Source: Kosmotogaceae bacterium | GTDB lineage: Bacteria > Thermotogota > Thermotogae > Petrotogales > Kosmotogaceae | Length of the DNA: 14,888 nucleotides | Direction of reading: 5' to 3' | Assembly (NCBI GenBank): GCA_003444085.1 | Contig: DLVL01000106.1 | Location: 1 to 14,888 of the forward strand | Part shown: in pieces, positions 7,604 to 13,882 of the stretch | How the letters are laid out: each line of letters opens with the position of its first letter | Numbering within the stretch: the first letter of the stretch is position 1 | The notes under the pieces: generated by a model | The model's input: the letters and a program-made list of their open reading frames with translations, nothing else | Told to the model about the DNA's origin: nothing | Database searches by the model: none | Program-made: the position numbers and the translations under genes

Positions 7604-8905
7604 TCATCTGTTATCGTTCCAATACTCTTTCTCTACAAGAGAAAGACGAGAAGTGTCTCCCTTCTTCCTTCCGTATTTTGCACAGGGTCTACCCTGTACC
7701 TCAACGATATCAGCAGTGTAATCAAGCTTGTCCCTCAGCAGTTTTGATCCTACCCCGTAAACATCAGCCGGTACTTCCAGATTTTCGAAGAGTTTTATCT
7801 TTTCATCATCAAATCCACCACTCACAACGATCTTGAGATCCTCCATGCCGCTGCTGTCAAATGCCTGACGACCTTTCCAGACCAGTTCGGGGCAAACACC
7901 CAGAGAGGATCTGTCCTTAGGAACAACGGAGAAGTCCCTCAGAGAACCGGAAGTATCGAATCTGACGCCCCAGATCTTTCCTTTCCCGGGTCCGATTACA
8001 ATCGAAGGGTCAGAAACACCACGTACGAACTTCTTTCCTGTGGTTACTTCGTACATAGCCTCAACAACCTGGAAAGTGGTTTCGATAACGTTATTGTCCC
8101 AGTCTACCAGCACTATTCTATTCACTCCGGGATCAATATGCCTGTCAAAAGCTACTGCGGCATCGACCGTGCTTCCTTCATAGGCAGCAATGAGTGCGTG
8201 AGGAATAGTCCCCAATCCCTCTGCTCCCCAATAGTCAGCGTTTGCGTCCGTGGATACCCCGAATGCACCTGCTTTGAAAGCGGCATAGCCATCCGTTGCC
8301 TGTGTCCAGAAGTGATCAAACCTTGCACTGAAGAAAAGGATAGGCTTCCCACGTGAGGCTGAAACAACTTTCTTGACAGCAGTTGCTGTTGAGCTAGCTC
8401 TTGCCAAGACTCCAAGTAAGACCGTCTCAAGATATCCAAAATACCTGGGATCACCACGAATTGTCATAACGGGTTCGGAATCCCCTGCTTCGTCTCCATC
8501 GAAAAGGGCGTGTACTTCTATCTCGTTCCACTTGTCTACCCAGAGGTCGTCGAGTTCAAGCTTCAGATCCCACTTCTTTGAAGAGAGATGCGTAAGTCCT
8601 TCGCGATCCATATCCCATGCAGCGAATTGTATTTGTCGCTCAGTTTCCAGGATCCTCTCAAATAGCTCCATTGCATCAGTTTCATTGGCGTAGAATCCCG
8701 TACCAAATCGAAGAATAGCCAGGGCCTCGTCGATGCCCACGATCACAGCATCTCTTCTTGGGAAGTACTGGTAAAGGACGTCTGATGAGCACTTAGCCTT
8801 CTTCAAGACCTCAACATATCTTGTGAAGTACTTGTCAGAATAATAACCTGAACGAATCTTGTCAATTGGTACCTTGAATACACGAGGATCCAACCTCTTC
8901 TTCAT
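7604..8905 (-). CDS. nicotinate phosphoribosyltransferase
   Basis: The enzyme joins nicotinate and PRPP to nicotinate mononucleotide, the committed step of NAD salvage from nicotinate. The 433-residue chain shows the family order. It begins with an N-terminal substrate-loop region SGYYSDKYF (19-27). The ETVLLGVLARASSTATA stretch (160-176), SARFDHF (193-199) and GTIPHALIA (232-240) follow. VRFDTSG (314-320), VVSGGFDDEKI (360-370) and VYGVGSKLL (382-390) complete the set. It resembles the COG1488 group found in archaea and deep-branching bacteria more than E. coli PncB, so I give no symbol. SARFDH stands where many homologues have a double arginine. Its ATG overlaps the nicotinamidase stop by four bases, so the two successive enzymes are coupled. 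The stop lies 19 bases before pdxS. Confidence 0.93.
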   Translation of the reverse strand: MKKRLDPRVFKVPIDKIRSGYYSDKYFTRYVEVLKKAKCSSDVLYQYFPRRDAVIVGIDEALAILRFGTGFYANETDAMELFERILETERQIQFAAWDMDREGLTHLSSKKWDLKLELDDLWVDKWNEIEVHALFDGDEAGDSEPVMTIRGDPRYFGYLETVLLGVLARASSTATAVKKVVSASRGKPILFFSARFDHFWTQATDGYAAFKAGAFGVSTDANADYWGAEGLGTIPHALIAAYEGSTVDAAVAFDRHIDPGVNRIVLVDWDNNVIETTFQVVEAMYEVTTGKKFVRGVSDPSIVIGPGKGKIWGVRFDTSGSLRDFSVVPKDRSSLGVCPELVWKGRQAFDSSGMEDLKIVVSGGFDDEKIKLFENLEVPADVYGVGSKLLRDKLDYTADIVEVQGRPCAKYGRKKGDTSRLSLVEKEYWNDNR

Positions 8906-9429
8906 CTTCTGACCTCAGCGCCCAGAACTTCTTCGATCGTTCTCATTGCGAACCGGTGCATCTCGGGATCGTTTGATGCAGTTGCCTTCTCATGAACAAC
9001 AGACCGGTAATCCCTGTTCATCAGTTCCTCGACAGTGAACATTACACAAATGTTTGACAGGAGTCCACAAATATGAATCTCATCAATTTCGTTCTTTTCA
9101 ATTATATCCTCAAGCTCTGTGTTGTACATTGCACTGTATCTATTCTTTCTTATGAGGAAGAGCTTCTCATAACCGCTTATTGCTTGTTTGACTTCATCCA
9201 CAAGTTCAACACCATCTGTGTTTATGACGCAATGAGCAGGCCATCTTTCAAACTCCTTGTCGTCTGGAGTATGATAATCGGTGGTCACAATTACTGGCAG
9301 ACCTTCCGACCTGAACTTTTTTATGAGTCTTACAGCTTCAGGAACTACTTTTTCGACTCCTGGAGTGTACAGTGCTCCGTCCGATTCGATAAAATCCTTC
9401 TGGAGATCGACCGCAACCAGTGCTTTCAT
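8902..9429 (-). CDS. pncA: nicotinamidase, isochorismatase superfamily
   Basis: Nicotinamidase hydrolyses nicotinamide to nicotinate and ammonia, supplying the enzyme encoded next. The 175-residue chain has the catalytic triad D8, K95 (in IRKNRYSAM) and C128 (in SNICV). It also has the metal site that separates nicotinamidases from other isochorismatase-fold hydrolases: D51-x-H53 and H66 in RWPAHC. AGGAGGGG seven bases before the ATG supports the start. It is the first gene of a five-gene operon, directly below a sigma-A promoter. The partner gene makes nicotinamidase far more likely than an isochorismatase. Confidence 0.92.
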   Translation of the reverse strand: MKALVAVDLQKDFIESDGALYTPGVEKVVPEAVRLIKKFRSEGLPVIVTTDYHTPDDKEFERWPAHCVINTDGVELVDEVKQAISGYEKLFLIRKNRYSAMYNTELEDIIEKNEIDEIHICGLLSNICVMFTVEELMNRDYRSVVHEKATASNDPEMHRFAMRTIEEVLGAEVRR

Positions 9430-9451
9430 TGTCTATCCCCTCCTATAGTGC

Positions 9452-9480
9452 ATTCTAACCCACAAAGATCTTTACTTCAA
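9452..9480 (-). promoter_or_regulatory. sigma-A promoter of the pncA-pdxST-yfcE operon
   Basis: On the minus strand TTGAAG (9475-9480) and TAGAAT (9452-9457) are 17 bases apart. The start of transcription would fall near 9445, right at the ribosome site AGGAGGGG (9437-9444), giving a very short leader of about 16 bases. There is no room for a leader-based riboswitch, so any control is likely at the DNA level. The terminator of the preceding operon lies immediately upstream. Confidence 0.6.
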
Positions 9481-9491
9481 CGGATGAAGAA

Positions 9492-9515
9492 GGGCCGGAG
9501 AAATTACCCCGGCCC
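9492..9515 (-). terminator. terminator of the DUF2089/LiaF-like operon
   Basis: On the minus strand GGGCCGGGG (9507-9515) pairs with CTCCGGCCC (9492-9500) in nine base pairs, one of them G-U, around a TAATTT loop, and is followed by TTCTTC. The U tract is short, but the stem is very GC-rich for this genome. A second small hairpin (AGACT/AGTCT, 9520-9534) lies between it and the gene end at 9542. Confidence 0.75.
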
Positions 9516-9541
9516 CTAGAGACTTTCAGAGTCTAACTTTA

Positions 9542-10507
9542 CTATATCCAGTCAACAGAGATCTTGGACATGTCTGACTTGATGAAAACCTGGCAGGTGG
9601 TTATTGCCTCGTCTAGGTTATCAGAAGCATATCCCCTGTCATGTGCGACCAGGCCTTCGAAATCTCTCCAGTTAAGGTCTCCCTCGTGTACGATAATCAG
9701 ACCTACAGTCTTTGGAACCCTGAAATTCACTGAAGCCACATCACAGCTGATATCAATTCTTGAATCTCGGATTTTTGATGGAACAACTGACAACCTGGAA
9801 AGATCGGTCTTTATAGTTGCTGTGTCCAGATTCATATTCGAGAAATCCATCACCGTATCTGATCCGTCAAGCCGGGCATCGACGGAGACAAGAGGCTTGT
9901 TGTTCAGTTCCAGGTTCAATCTTGACTTGGAGAGAACACTGGAAACACCTGAACGTGCCTTACATCTGGCTTTCACTCTGCCCTTTCCAGAATTTTTGTC
10001 GTAGTTCAGATCCCCGGAGAAGCAGGTCTTGTCGAAGAAGAGATTGGCATCAAAGCCTTTCTCAGAGTCCTCGGAAGTACTCATAAGAAGGACTTTTGTC
10101 AGATCGGCTTCAATCTCGACTTCATATGTCTCTGCCTCAAGCGGTCTTGACAGCGTCAATTCCTGCCTGGAGCTTTCTGAGGTACGCCTTGAACTAAGGA
10201 CGCCTTTTTGAAAGATGGACACTATCCCATAACCAATCATGTAAGAACCGATCATCGCAAGGAACAGCTGCCAGAATCCCCAGGACACCCCCCAGATATT
10301 GAAGAGCCTGACAATCAGAATCGTGGCGAAGATAAGACTTCCCAGGTACTGGCCGCGGAAACGTCTGAACAGTTTCAGCCCGTCGTAAAGGAAGATTGCA
10401 GCGAATATTATCCCAACAGCGAACCAGAAAGTAACAGGCAGTATATCCATCACGGAGATGATTATCAGTACTCCAAGAAATAATACAATGAGTCCTCCCA
10501 GTTTCAC
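9542..10507 (-). CDS. LiaF-like membrane protein with C-terminal beta-rich domain
   Basis: This is a 321-residue protein with four predicted membrane helices at about 3-19, 25-42, 54-69 and 77-98. They are paired by short basic loops (FRRFRGQ at 48-53). A soluble beta-rich tail follows from about 108 to 321. The layout resembles LiaF and related cell-envelope stress proteins (LiaI/LiaF-like membrane domain plus DUF4097/LiaF C-terminal fold). The tail contains FSGDLNYD near 162-169, a weak echo of the VSGD repeats in the gene before it. The start is GTG, overlapping the preceding stop by four bases, with GGAGGTGA upstream inside that gene. No signal peptide other than the first helix is seen. 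It is the last gene of a four-gene operon. A sensor or anchor role at the membrane is inferred from family resemblance and context. Confidence 0.75.
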   Translation of the reverse strand: MKLGGLIVLFLGVLIIISVMDILPVTFWFAVGIIFAAIFLYDGLKLFRRFRGQYLGSLIFATILIVRLFNIWGVSWGFWQLFLAMIGSYMIGYGIVSIFQKGVLSSRRTSESSRQELTLSRPLEAETYEVEIEADLTKVLLMSTSEDSEKGFDANLFFDKTCFSGDLNYDKNSGKGRVKARCKARSGVSSVLSKSRLNLELNNKPLVSVDARLDGSDTVMDFSNMNLDTATIKTDLSRLSVVPSKIRDSRIDISCDVASVNFRVPKTVGLIIVHEGDLNWRDFEGLVAHDRGYASDNLDEAITTCQVFIKSDMSKISVDWI

Positions 10508-11514
10508 CTGGCTTCACCTCCATTGACATCTTTTGAGTCTCCTGGAGTTTCGTCGACTTCTTTCAAAATAATCTGGTCTATCTCTTCTTTATTATAGCCT
10601 ATCATTTCGAACATCTGTTTTGCGTACTCCTCGGTCAGCTTACCTTCTTTCAGCAATTTGAGCACCTTCTGGGTCTCTTCATCCATTATCTCTTCGTCGA
10701 GACCGAGCTGTTCCTTCACGTCTGTTTCAAAGGAACCACGTCTTCGTGGCTCCTGTACACGACCTGCCGAAGATCCTTCTTTCACCCGTATGTTCACGTC
10801 TCCCGAGACGGTGCTCATCACAAGGTGTTCTTCCGGTGAAGATTCAGAAGTGACATAGTGCCGCTTGTCTTTTTTCATCAGAGGAACGTCAGCATTAACA
10901 TCACCACTGACTGCCGAAATGGATATGTCCAGCCTCGGCTTCGATGAGTATACGAGTGTGACATCACCACTCACAGAAGACAGCTTGGTCTTTCTGGCCA
11001 TTGGAGAGAGATCGCGAATCACCATATCTCCGGATACCGTCTTGAATGCGCCATCACGGTAATTCGAGTCACGTATGTCGCAGTCACCACTAACAGTGTG
11101 CACGGAGATGTCGTCGCTAAGAGTGGAAGCAATCATCACATCTCCCGAGACCTGAGTTATTTTCAGTGAGTCAAGATCCAGATCCTTTATGCTGATTTCA
11201 CCAGAGTCTGTAGCAAGAGAGATGCTCAGAATCTTTTGAGGGACTCCTATCTTGACACTGTCCACCCTGGGACCTCTCTGGAAGAGCTCGTTCAGAAAGG
11301 GTACATCAATGAGAGTCCCCTGAATGCGTTTCTGGAATCTGAGTGAGATTGATTTCAGACTCTCCTCCATAATCGGGGAGTAGTCACTTTCAGGAGTATC
11401 GACTTCGATTTCGATCTTCGAAGACCTGGAAGGAAAGAGAAGGATGTCAGCAGATGAAGTAGTGGCAGATAGCTTCTCAATTTCCTTGACGTCATATTCG
11501 AAAGTCTTTATCAT
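10504..11514 (-). CDS. DUF4097 beta-repeat protein with SHOCT-like C-terminal module
   Basis: This 336-residue protein has no signal peptide or membrane helix, so it should be cytoplasmic. Six copies of VSGD occur at 122, 141, 160, 181, 202 and 236. Most are spaced 19-21 residues apart, one turn each of a probable beta-helix (DUF4097, as in YvlB-like proteins). A degenerate copy, DSGEI, is at 103. The C-terminal part is helical, with KEGKLTEEYAKQMF near 289-302 matching a SHOCT-like module also present in the two genes before it. An in-frame ATG exists at 11562, but it overlaps the previous gene by 35 bases without a ribosome site. AGGAAGGTG lies just before the ATG at 11514, which I use. The stop overlaps the LiaF-like gene. 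The biochemical role is unknown. Envelope-stress signalling is inferred from homologues. Confidence 0.8.
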   Translation of the reverse strand: MIKTFEYDVKEIEKLSATTSSADILLFPSRSSKIEIEVDTPESDYSPIMEESLKSISLRFQKRIQGTLIDVPFLNELFQRGPRVDSVKIGVPQKILSISLATDSGEISIKDLDLDSLKITQVSGDVMIASTLSDDISVHTVSGDCDIRDSNYRDGAFKTVSGDMVIRDLSPMARKTKLSSVSGDVTLVYSSKPRLDISISAVSGDVNADVPLMKKDKRHYVTSESSPEEHLVMSTVSGDVNIRVKEGSSAGRVQEPRRRGSFETDVKEQLGLDEEIMDEETQKVLKLLKEGKLTEEYAKQMFEMIGYNKEEIDQIILKEVDETPGDSKDVNGGEAR

Positions 11515-11527
11515 GTGCATCACCTTC

Positions 11528-11893
11528 CTATCCCACAGTTTTAATAACGATTGAGCGCTCATCAGTTTCGATTTCGACCGGATCAGGTGTTCTTAAAGCT
11601 TCTTCAACGAGAGCTTCAATATCTATGTCCAGGGGTTTTCCGTCGATCTGAATCTTCTCTGCTTTCGAACCCAGCAACTTGATTCCCCATTTTGCCAATT
11701 TCGCAGGAATGGTCATATTGACTTCTCTCTTTCCGCGGAGTTTGTTGTATACTTCGATCCTGATTTTCGAGCCATATTTCCTGTTGCTCTCGTATCCTCC
11801 AACGATTTCCTCGATGAGGTCAACCCCTTGTTCCGGGCTTATCTTCCCCTCAGAAACCATGGTCAGTATTCTCATCGCTTCGCTTCTGTCCAT
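11528..11893 (-). CDS. SHOCT-like/YvlB N-terminal-type protein of unknown function
   Basis: This is a 121-residue soluble protein. Residues 5-30 form two short helices with the core SEGKISPEQGVDLI (14-27), a SHOCT-like module. Residues 42-90 read as a small alpha/beta domain: RIEVYNKL, then VNMTIPAKLAKWGIKLL, then EALVEEA. That pattern is common beside the SHOCT-like module in YvlB-type envelope-stress proteins. AGGAGGTT before the ATG gives a strong start. It lies 11 bases after the DUF2089 regulator gene and 13 bases before the DUF4097 gene. No catalytic motif is seen, so an adaptor or interaction role is the likeliest inference. Confidence 0.75.
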   Translation of the reverse strand: MDRSEAMRILTMVSEGKISPEQGVDLIEEIVGGYESNRKYGSKIRIEVYNKLRGKREVNMTIPAKLAKWGIKLLGSKAEKIQIDGKPLDIDIEALVEEALRTPDPVEIETDERSIVIKTVG

Positions 11894-11904
11894 TGAAGAA
11901 CCTC

Positions 11905-12279
11905 CTACCTCTTTTTCTTGATGCTTCGGAGCATCTCAAGAGCTTCATCTGGCTTTAATTCCCCACTCTCCAGCTTTTCAAGGATATGAGAAGCTTCCTC
12001 TCGTTCCCTATCAATCACTTCATATCCCATAGCTCGTACAATATCTTCGAGTCGGTTTCTGGCTGTTGGGTAGGAAATCCCCAATTCCTTCTGCAGTTCA
12101 GACAGATTACCTTTGTTCTTGATATAGTACTTAAGGAAACTGAGCTGTTCCGGGGAGAGCTTCATAATTTCATCAAGCTCAAACCTGCCACGAATAGTTG
12201 TGCCGCAACTGTCACAGCGGTATTCAGTTATTGTCATTTTCCCACTGCATACCGGGCAGTTGGTCAGGTTATGTTTCAT
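11905..12279 (-). CDS. DUF2089 family zinc-ribbon/HTH transcription regulator
   Basis: This 124-residue probable DNA-binding protein has a zinc ribbon (C8, C11, C22, C25), then a helical stretch LSPEQLSFLKYYIKNKG (41-57). A helix-turn-helix follows at about 58-80, with LQKELGISYPTARNRL. The final helices, 96-120, carry the SHOCT-like core ESGELKPDEALEML (104-117). This is the usual DUF2089 layout. AGGGGGTGA (minus strand) precedes the ATG with normal spacing. It is the first gene of the operon, with an 11-bp palindrome inside its promoter, so autoregulation is plausible. The shared C-terminal module could let it contact the two proteins encoded next. No ligand site is apparent. Confidence 0.88.
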   Translation of the reverse strand: MKHNLTNCPVCSGKMTITEYRCDSCGTTIRGRFELDEIMKLSPEQLSFLKYYIKNKGNLSELQKELGISYPTARNRLEDIVRAMGYEVIDREREEASHILEKLESGELKPDEALEMLRSIKKKR

Positions 12280-12336
12280 GGTTTCACCCCCTGCATTTTT
12301 TTCATTATTTAATCACTTATGTTGATTCTTGGTTTG

Positions 12337-12365
12337 ATGATACATTCTTAGATTCTAAAAGTCAA
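12337..12365 (-). promoter_or_regulatory. sigma-A promoter of the DUF2089 operon, with a palindrome in the spacer
   Basis: On the minus strand TTGACT (12360-12365) and TATCAT (12337-12342) are 17 bases apart. Between them lies the perfect interrupted palindrome TTAGATTCTAA (12348-12358), arms of five bases around one. A repressor bound there would block RNA polymerase. The leader from about 12330 to the ATG is around 50 bases and AT-rich, with a GGGGGTGA ribosome site. Confidence 0.7.
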
Positions 12366-12424
12366 GTTTATTGTTAAAAAAATTTAGTAGCCCCCTATTT
12401 TTTGTTATGATTGTCTGGTCGCTA

Positions 12425-13087
12425 TCATTTGTCCGGTCTGGGGCCGAATATCGCGGTTCCGATCCTTACCATATTCGCCCCCTCCTCTATTGCAATCTGA
12501 TACGAATCTGACATTCCCATTGATAGAATGGAGAAATCTGCATTTTCAGTTTCTAGCTTTCGAAGTTTGTTGTACAGGTCACGGGTCAGCCGGAAGTAAG
12601 GCCGGATCTCTTCGGGGCTATCCAGAAATGGTCCCATGGTCATTAGCCCTCTGATAACGATATTCCCAAGACTGCTGATTTCTTCGACGAGAGCACGGGC
12701 ATCTTCTGGAAATACCCCACTCTTCTGGGTTTCTCTTGCACTGTTGATCTCAATGAGAACGGGAATTCTTAATCCTTCATTACGTGCTCTCTTGTCGATC
12801 TCCCGAGCAAGACGAAGTGAGTCAACAGTCTGTATCATATCGAAGACCTTTATGGCATCCTTCACTTTGTTCCTCTGCAGATGTCCGATAAAGTGCCACG
12901 AAGCAGGGTAACTCACAGCTTCCTTTGCAAGAATAGCTTCCTGGACATAGTTCTCTCCGATATGGAAAATGCCTGCAGCTATCGCCTCGGAGATTTCTTG
13001 GGGGGTGCGCGTCTTGGCAGCAGCGACAACCGTCACATCTGGTGAAATTTCTGAAAGGATTCTACTCACGTTGTCTAGTATGGACAT
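12425..13087 (-). CDS. YggS/PROSC family pyridoxal phosphate homeostasis protein
   Basis: This is a 220-residue single-domain protein with the fold of bacterial alanine racemase barrels. It binds PLP without known enzymatic activity and balances PLP and amino-acid pools. K25 in VAAAKTRT is the PLP lysine. GENYVQE (44-50), HFIGHLQRNK (65-74), GLMTMGP (147-153), LSMGMSDSY (188-196) and VRIGTAIFG (207-215) are the family signatures. The frame is open upstream to 13297, but that part overlaps the preceding gene and lacks family sequence. GGAGTGA just before the ATG at 13087 fixes the start. It follows the Nudix/MazG gene after only four bases, whose TGA lies inside the ribosome site, so the two are coupled. 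PdxS/PdxT are encoded 5 kb away in a separate operon. Confidence 0.94.
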   Translation of the reverse strand: MSILDNVSRILSEISPDVTVVAAAKTRTPQEISEAIAAGIFHIGENYVQEAILAKEAVSYPASWHFIGHLQRNKVKDAIKVFDMIQTVDSLRLAREIDKRARNEGLRIPVLIEINSARETQKSGVFPEDARALVEEISSLGNIVIRGLMTMGPFLDSPEEIRPYFRLTRDLYNKLRKLETENADFSILSMGMSDSYQIAIEEGANMVRIGTAIFGPRPDK

Positions 13088-13091
13088 TTGA

Positions 13092-13802
13092 TCACTCCAT
13101 TGACTTGCGATCCTGCCAGATACCTTCGGCCTCTTCCAGCGAGATCTGTGTGTTTTCGAACAACCAGGGTTTTCTCCAGGATATTTTGTTGCCGACAGCT
13201 CTGAGAACCGAAGACGGGTTGCAGTTGTTATCTCTGCAGAAGATCCATACTGCAAGCATTGCATCATAGAGGACATCTCCCAATTCTGCGGCAACAATAT
13301 CCTCCTGCCTCATCGACAGCGCTTCTTCGAGTTCATCGATTTCTGATACCAGGTCTGAAACAGCCTGAGAAAACAGGTGCCTTTCAACCCAGGGACAGTT
13401 ATTGATACTCCTTTCAACAATAGATTTCAGTCTCAAGAGCTCGCCAGAAGTGTTCTTATGGATAAGAGACAATACCCCGGCAGGTTCTACAGGAGCCTCT
13501 CTGAGCGCAGAAAACTCGACCAGGACGAGATTCTTGCTCAGAATATCCTGATTGAGAGTTGTAAGGCATTCCACGCTGTATAGAAGATACAGATTTCTTT
13601 GTTCACGATCAATGAGTGTTCCATGGGCTTCATTTACACATACCCTTGATTTCACGGCTTTGGCCAAATGCCTTTCCAGCAGCTCTTCCGGTGTCAGACT
13701 ATCCCCCAGTTCAACACAAGGCAGCAAGAACCTTGAGGATTCCTTCTCAAGGACAATTCTTCTATCGTCGCACATGATGGCACATGCTCTGACTTTGAAC
13801 AT
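13092..13802 (-). CDS. fusion of a degenerate Nudix-like domain and a MazG-type pyrophosphohydrolase domain
   Basis: This is a 236-residue protein. Residues 1-116 look like a Nudix fold: RACAIMCDDRRIVLEK, then FLLPCVELGDSLTPEELL. The Nudix box is broken, because the region 44-50 reads RHLAKAV where the REUxEE core should be, so metal binding there is unlikely. Residues 136-236 match a MazG domain. They contain CPWVERHLF (136-144), the metal-binding pairs E154/E157 and E173/D176 (in ELGD), and the tail KPWLFENTQISLEEA followed by a terminal helix ending KSME. MazG enzymes cleave nucleoside triphosphates to monophosphate and pyrophosphate. The N-terminal domain may select substrate. An ATG at 13907 is in frame but would run into the divergent gene. 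GGAGGTG five bases before the ATG at 13802 favours the shorter start. It is coupled to the YggS gene. Confidence 0.78.
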   Translation of the reverse strand: MFKVRACAIMCDDRRIVLEKESSRFLLPCVELGDSLTPEELLERHLAKAVKSRVCVNEAHGTLIDREQRNLYLLYSVECLTTLNQDILSKNLVLVEFSALREAPVEPAGVLSLIHKNTSGELLRLKSIVERSINNCPWVERHLFSQAVSDLVSEIDELEEALSMRQEDIVAAELGDVLYDAMLAVWIFCRDNNCNPSSVLRAVGNKISWRKPWLFENTQISLEEAEGIWQDRKSME

Positions 13803-13882
13803 CTGGCACCTCCACAATTCGGGCTGATTCACGTTGCCTTCTGTTGAGATTATACGTGATATGATCATGGCGAGGTGGTTTA
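13803..13882. promoter_or_regulatory. divergent promoter region
   Basis: These 80 bases separate the minus-strand Nudix/MazG gene from the plus-strand peptidase gene, so both promoters must lie here or inside the genes. TATAAT on the minus strand (13849-13854) is a good -10 box, but no clear -35 box lies 16-18 bases upstream. On the plus strand TATACG (13851-13856) and TATGAT (13859-13864) are weak candidates. Overlapping -10 elements on both strands would make the two genes compete for polymerase. Confidence 0.3.

Noticed and set aside
11515..11562. A 16-residue N-terminal extension of the DUF4097 protein
   Set aside because: It overlaps the previous gene by 35 bases and has no ribosome site, while AGGAAGGTG precedes the ATG at 11514.
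12366..12424. A possible terminator after the YggS gene (G run followed by a seven-T tract on the minus strand)
   Set aside because: No stem longer than about three base pairs can be drawn before the T tract, so I do not call it.
13088..13297. A 70-residue N-terminal extension of the YggS-type protein
   Set aside because: It overlaps the Nudix/MazG coding region in another frame, has low-complexity shadow composition, and the family length and ribosome site both fit the ATG at 13087.
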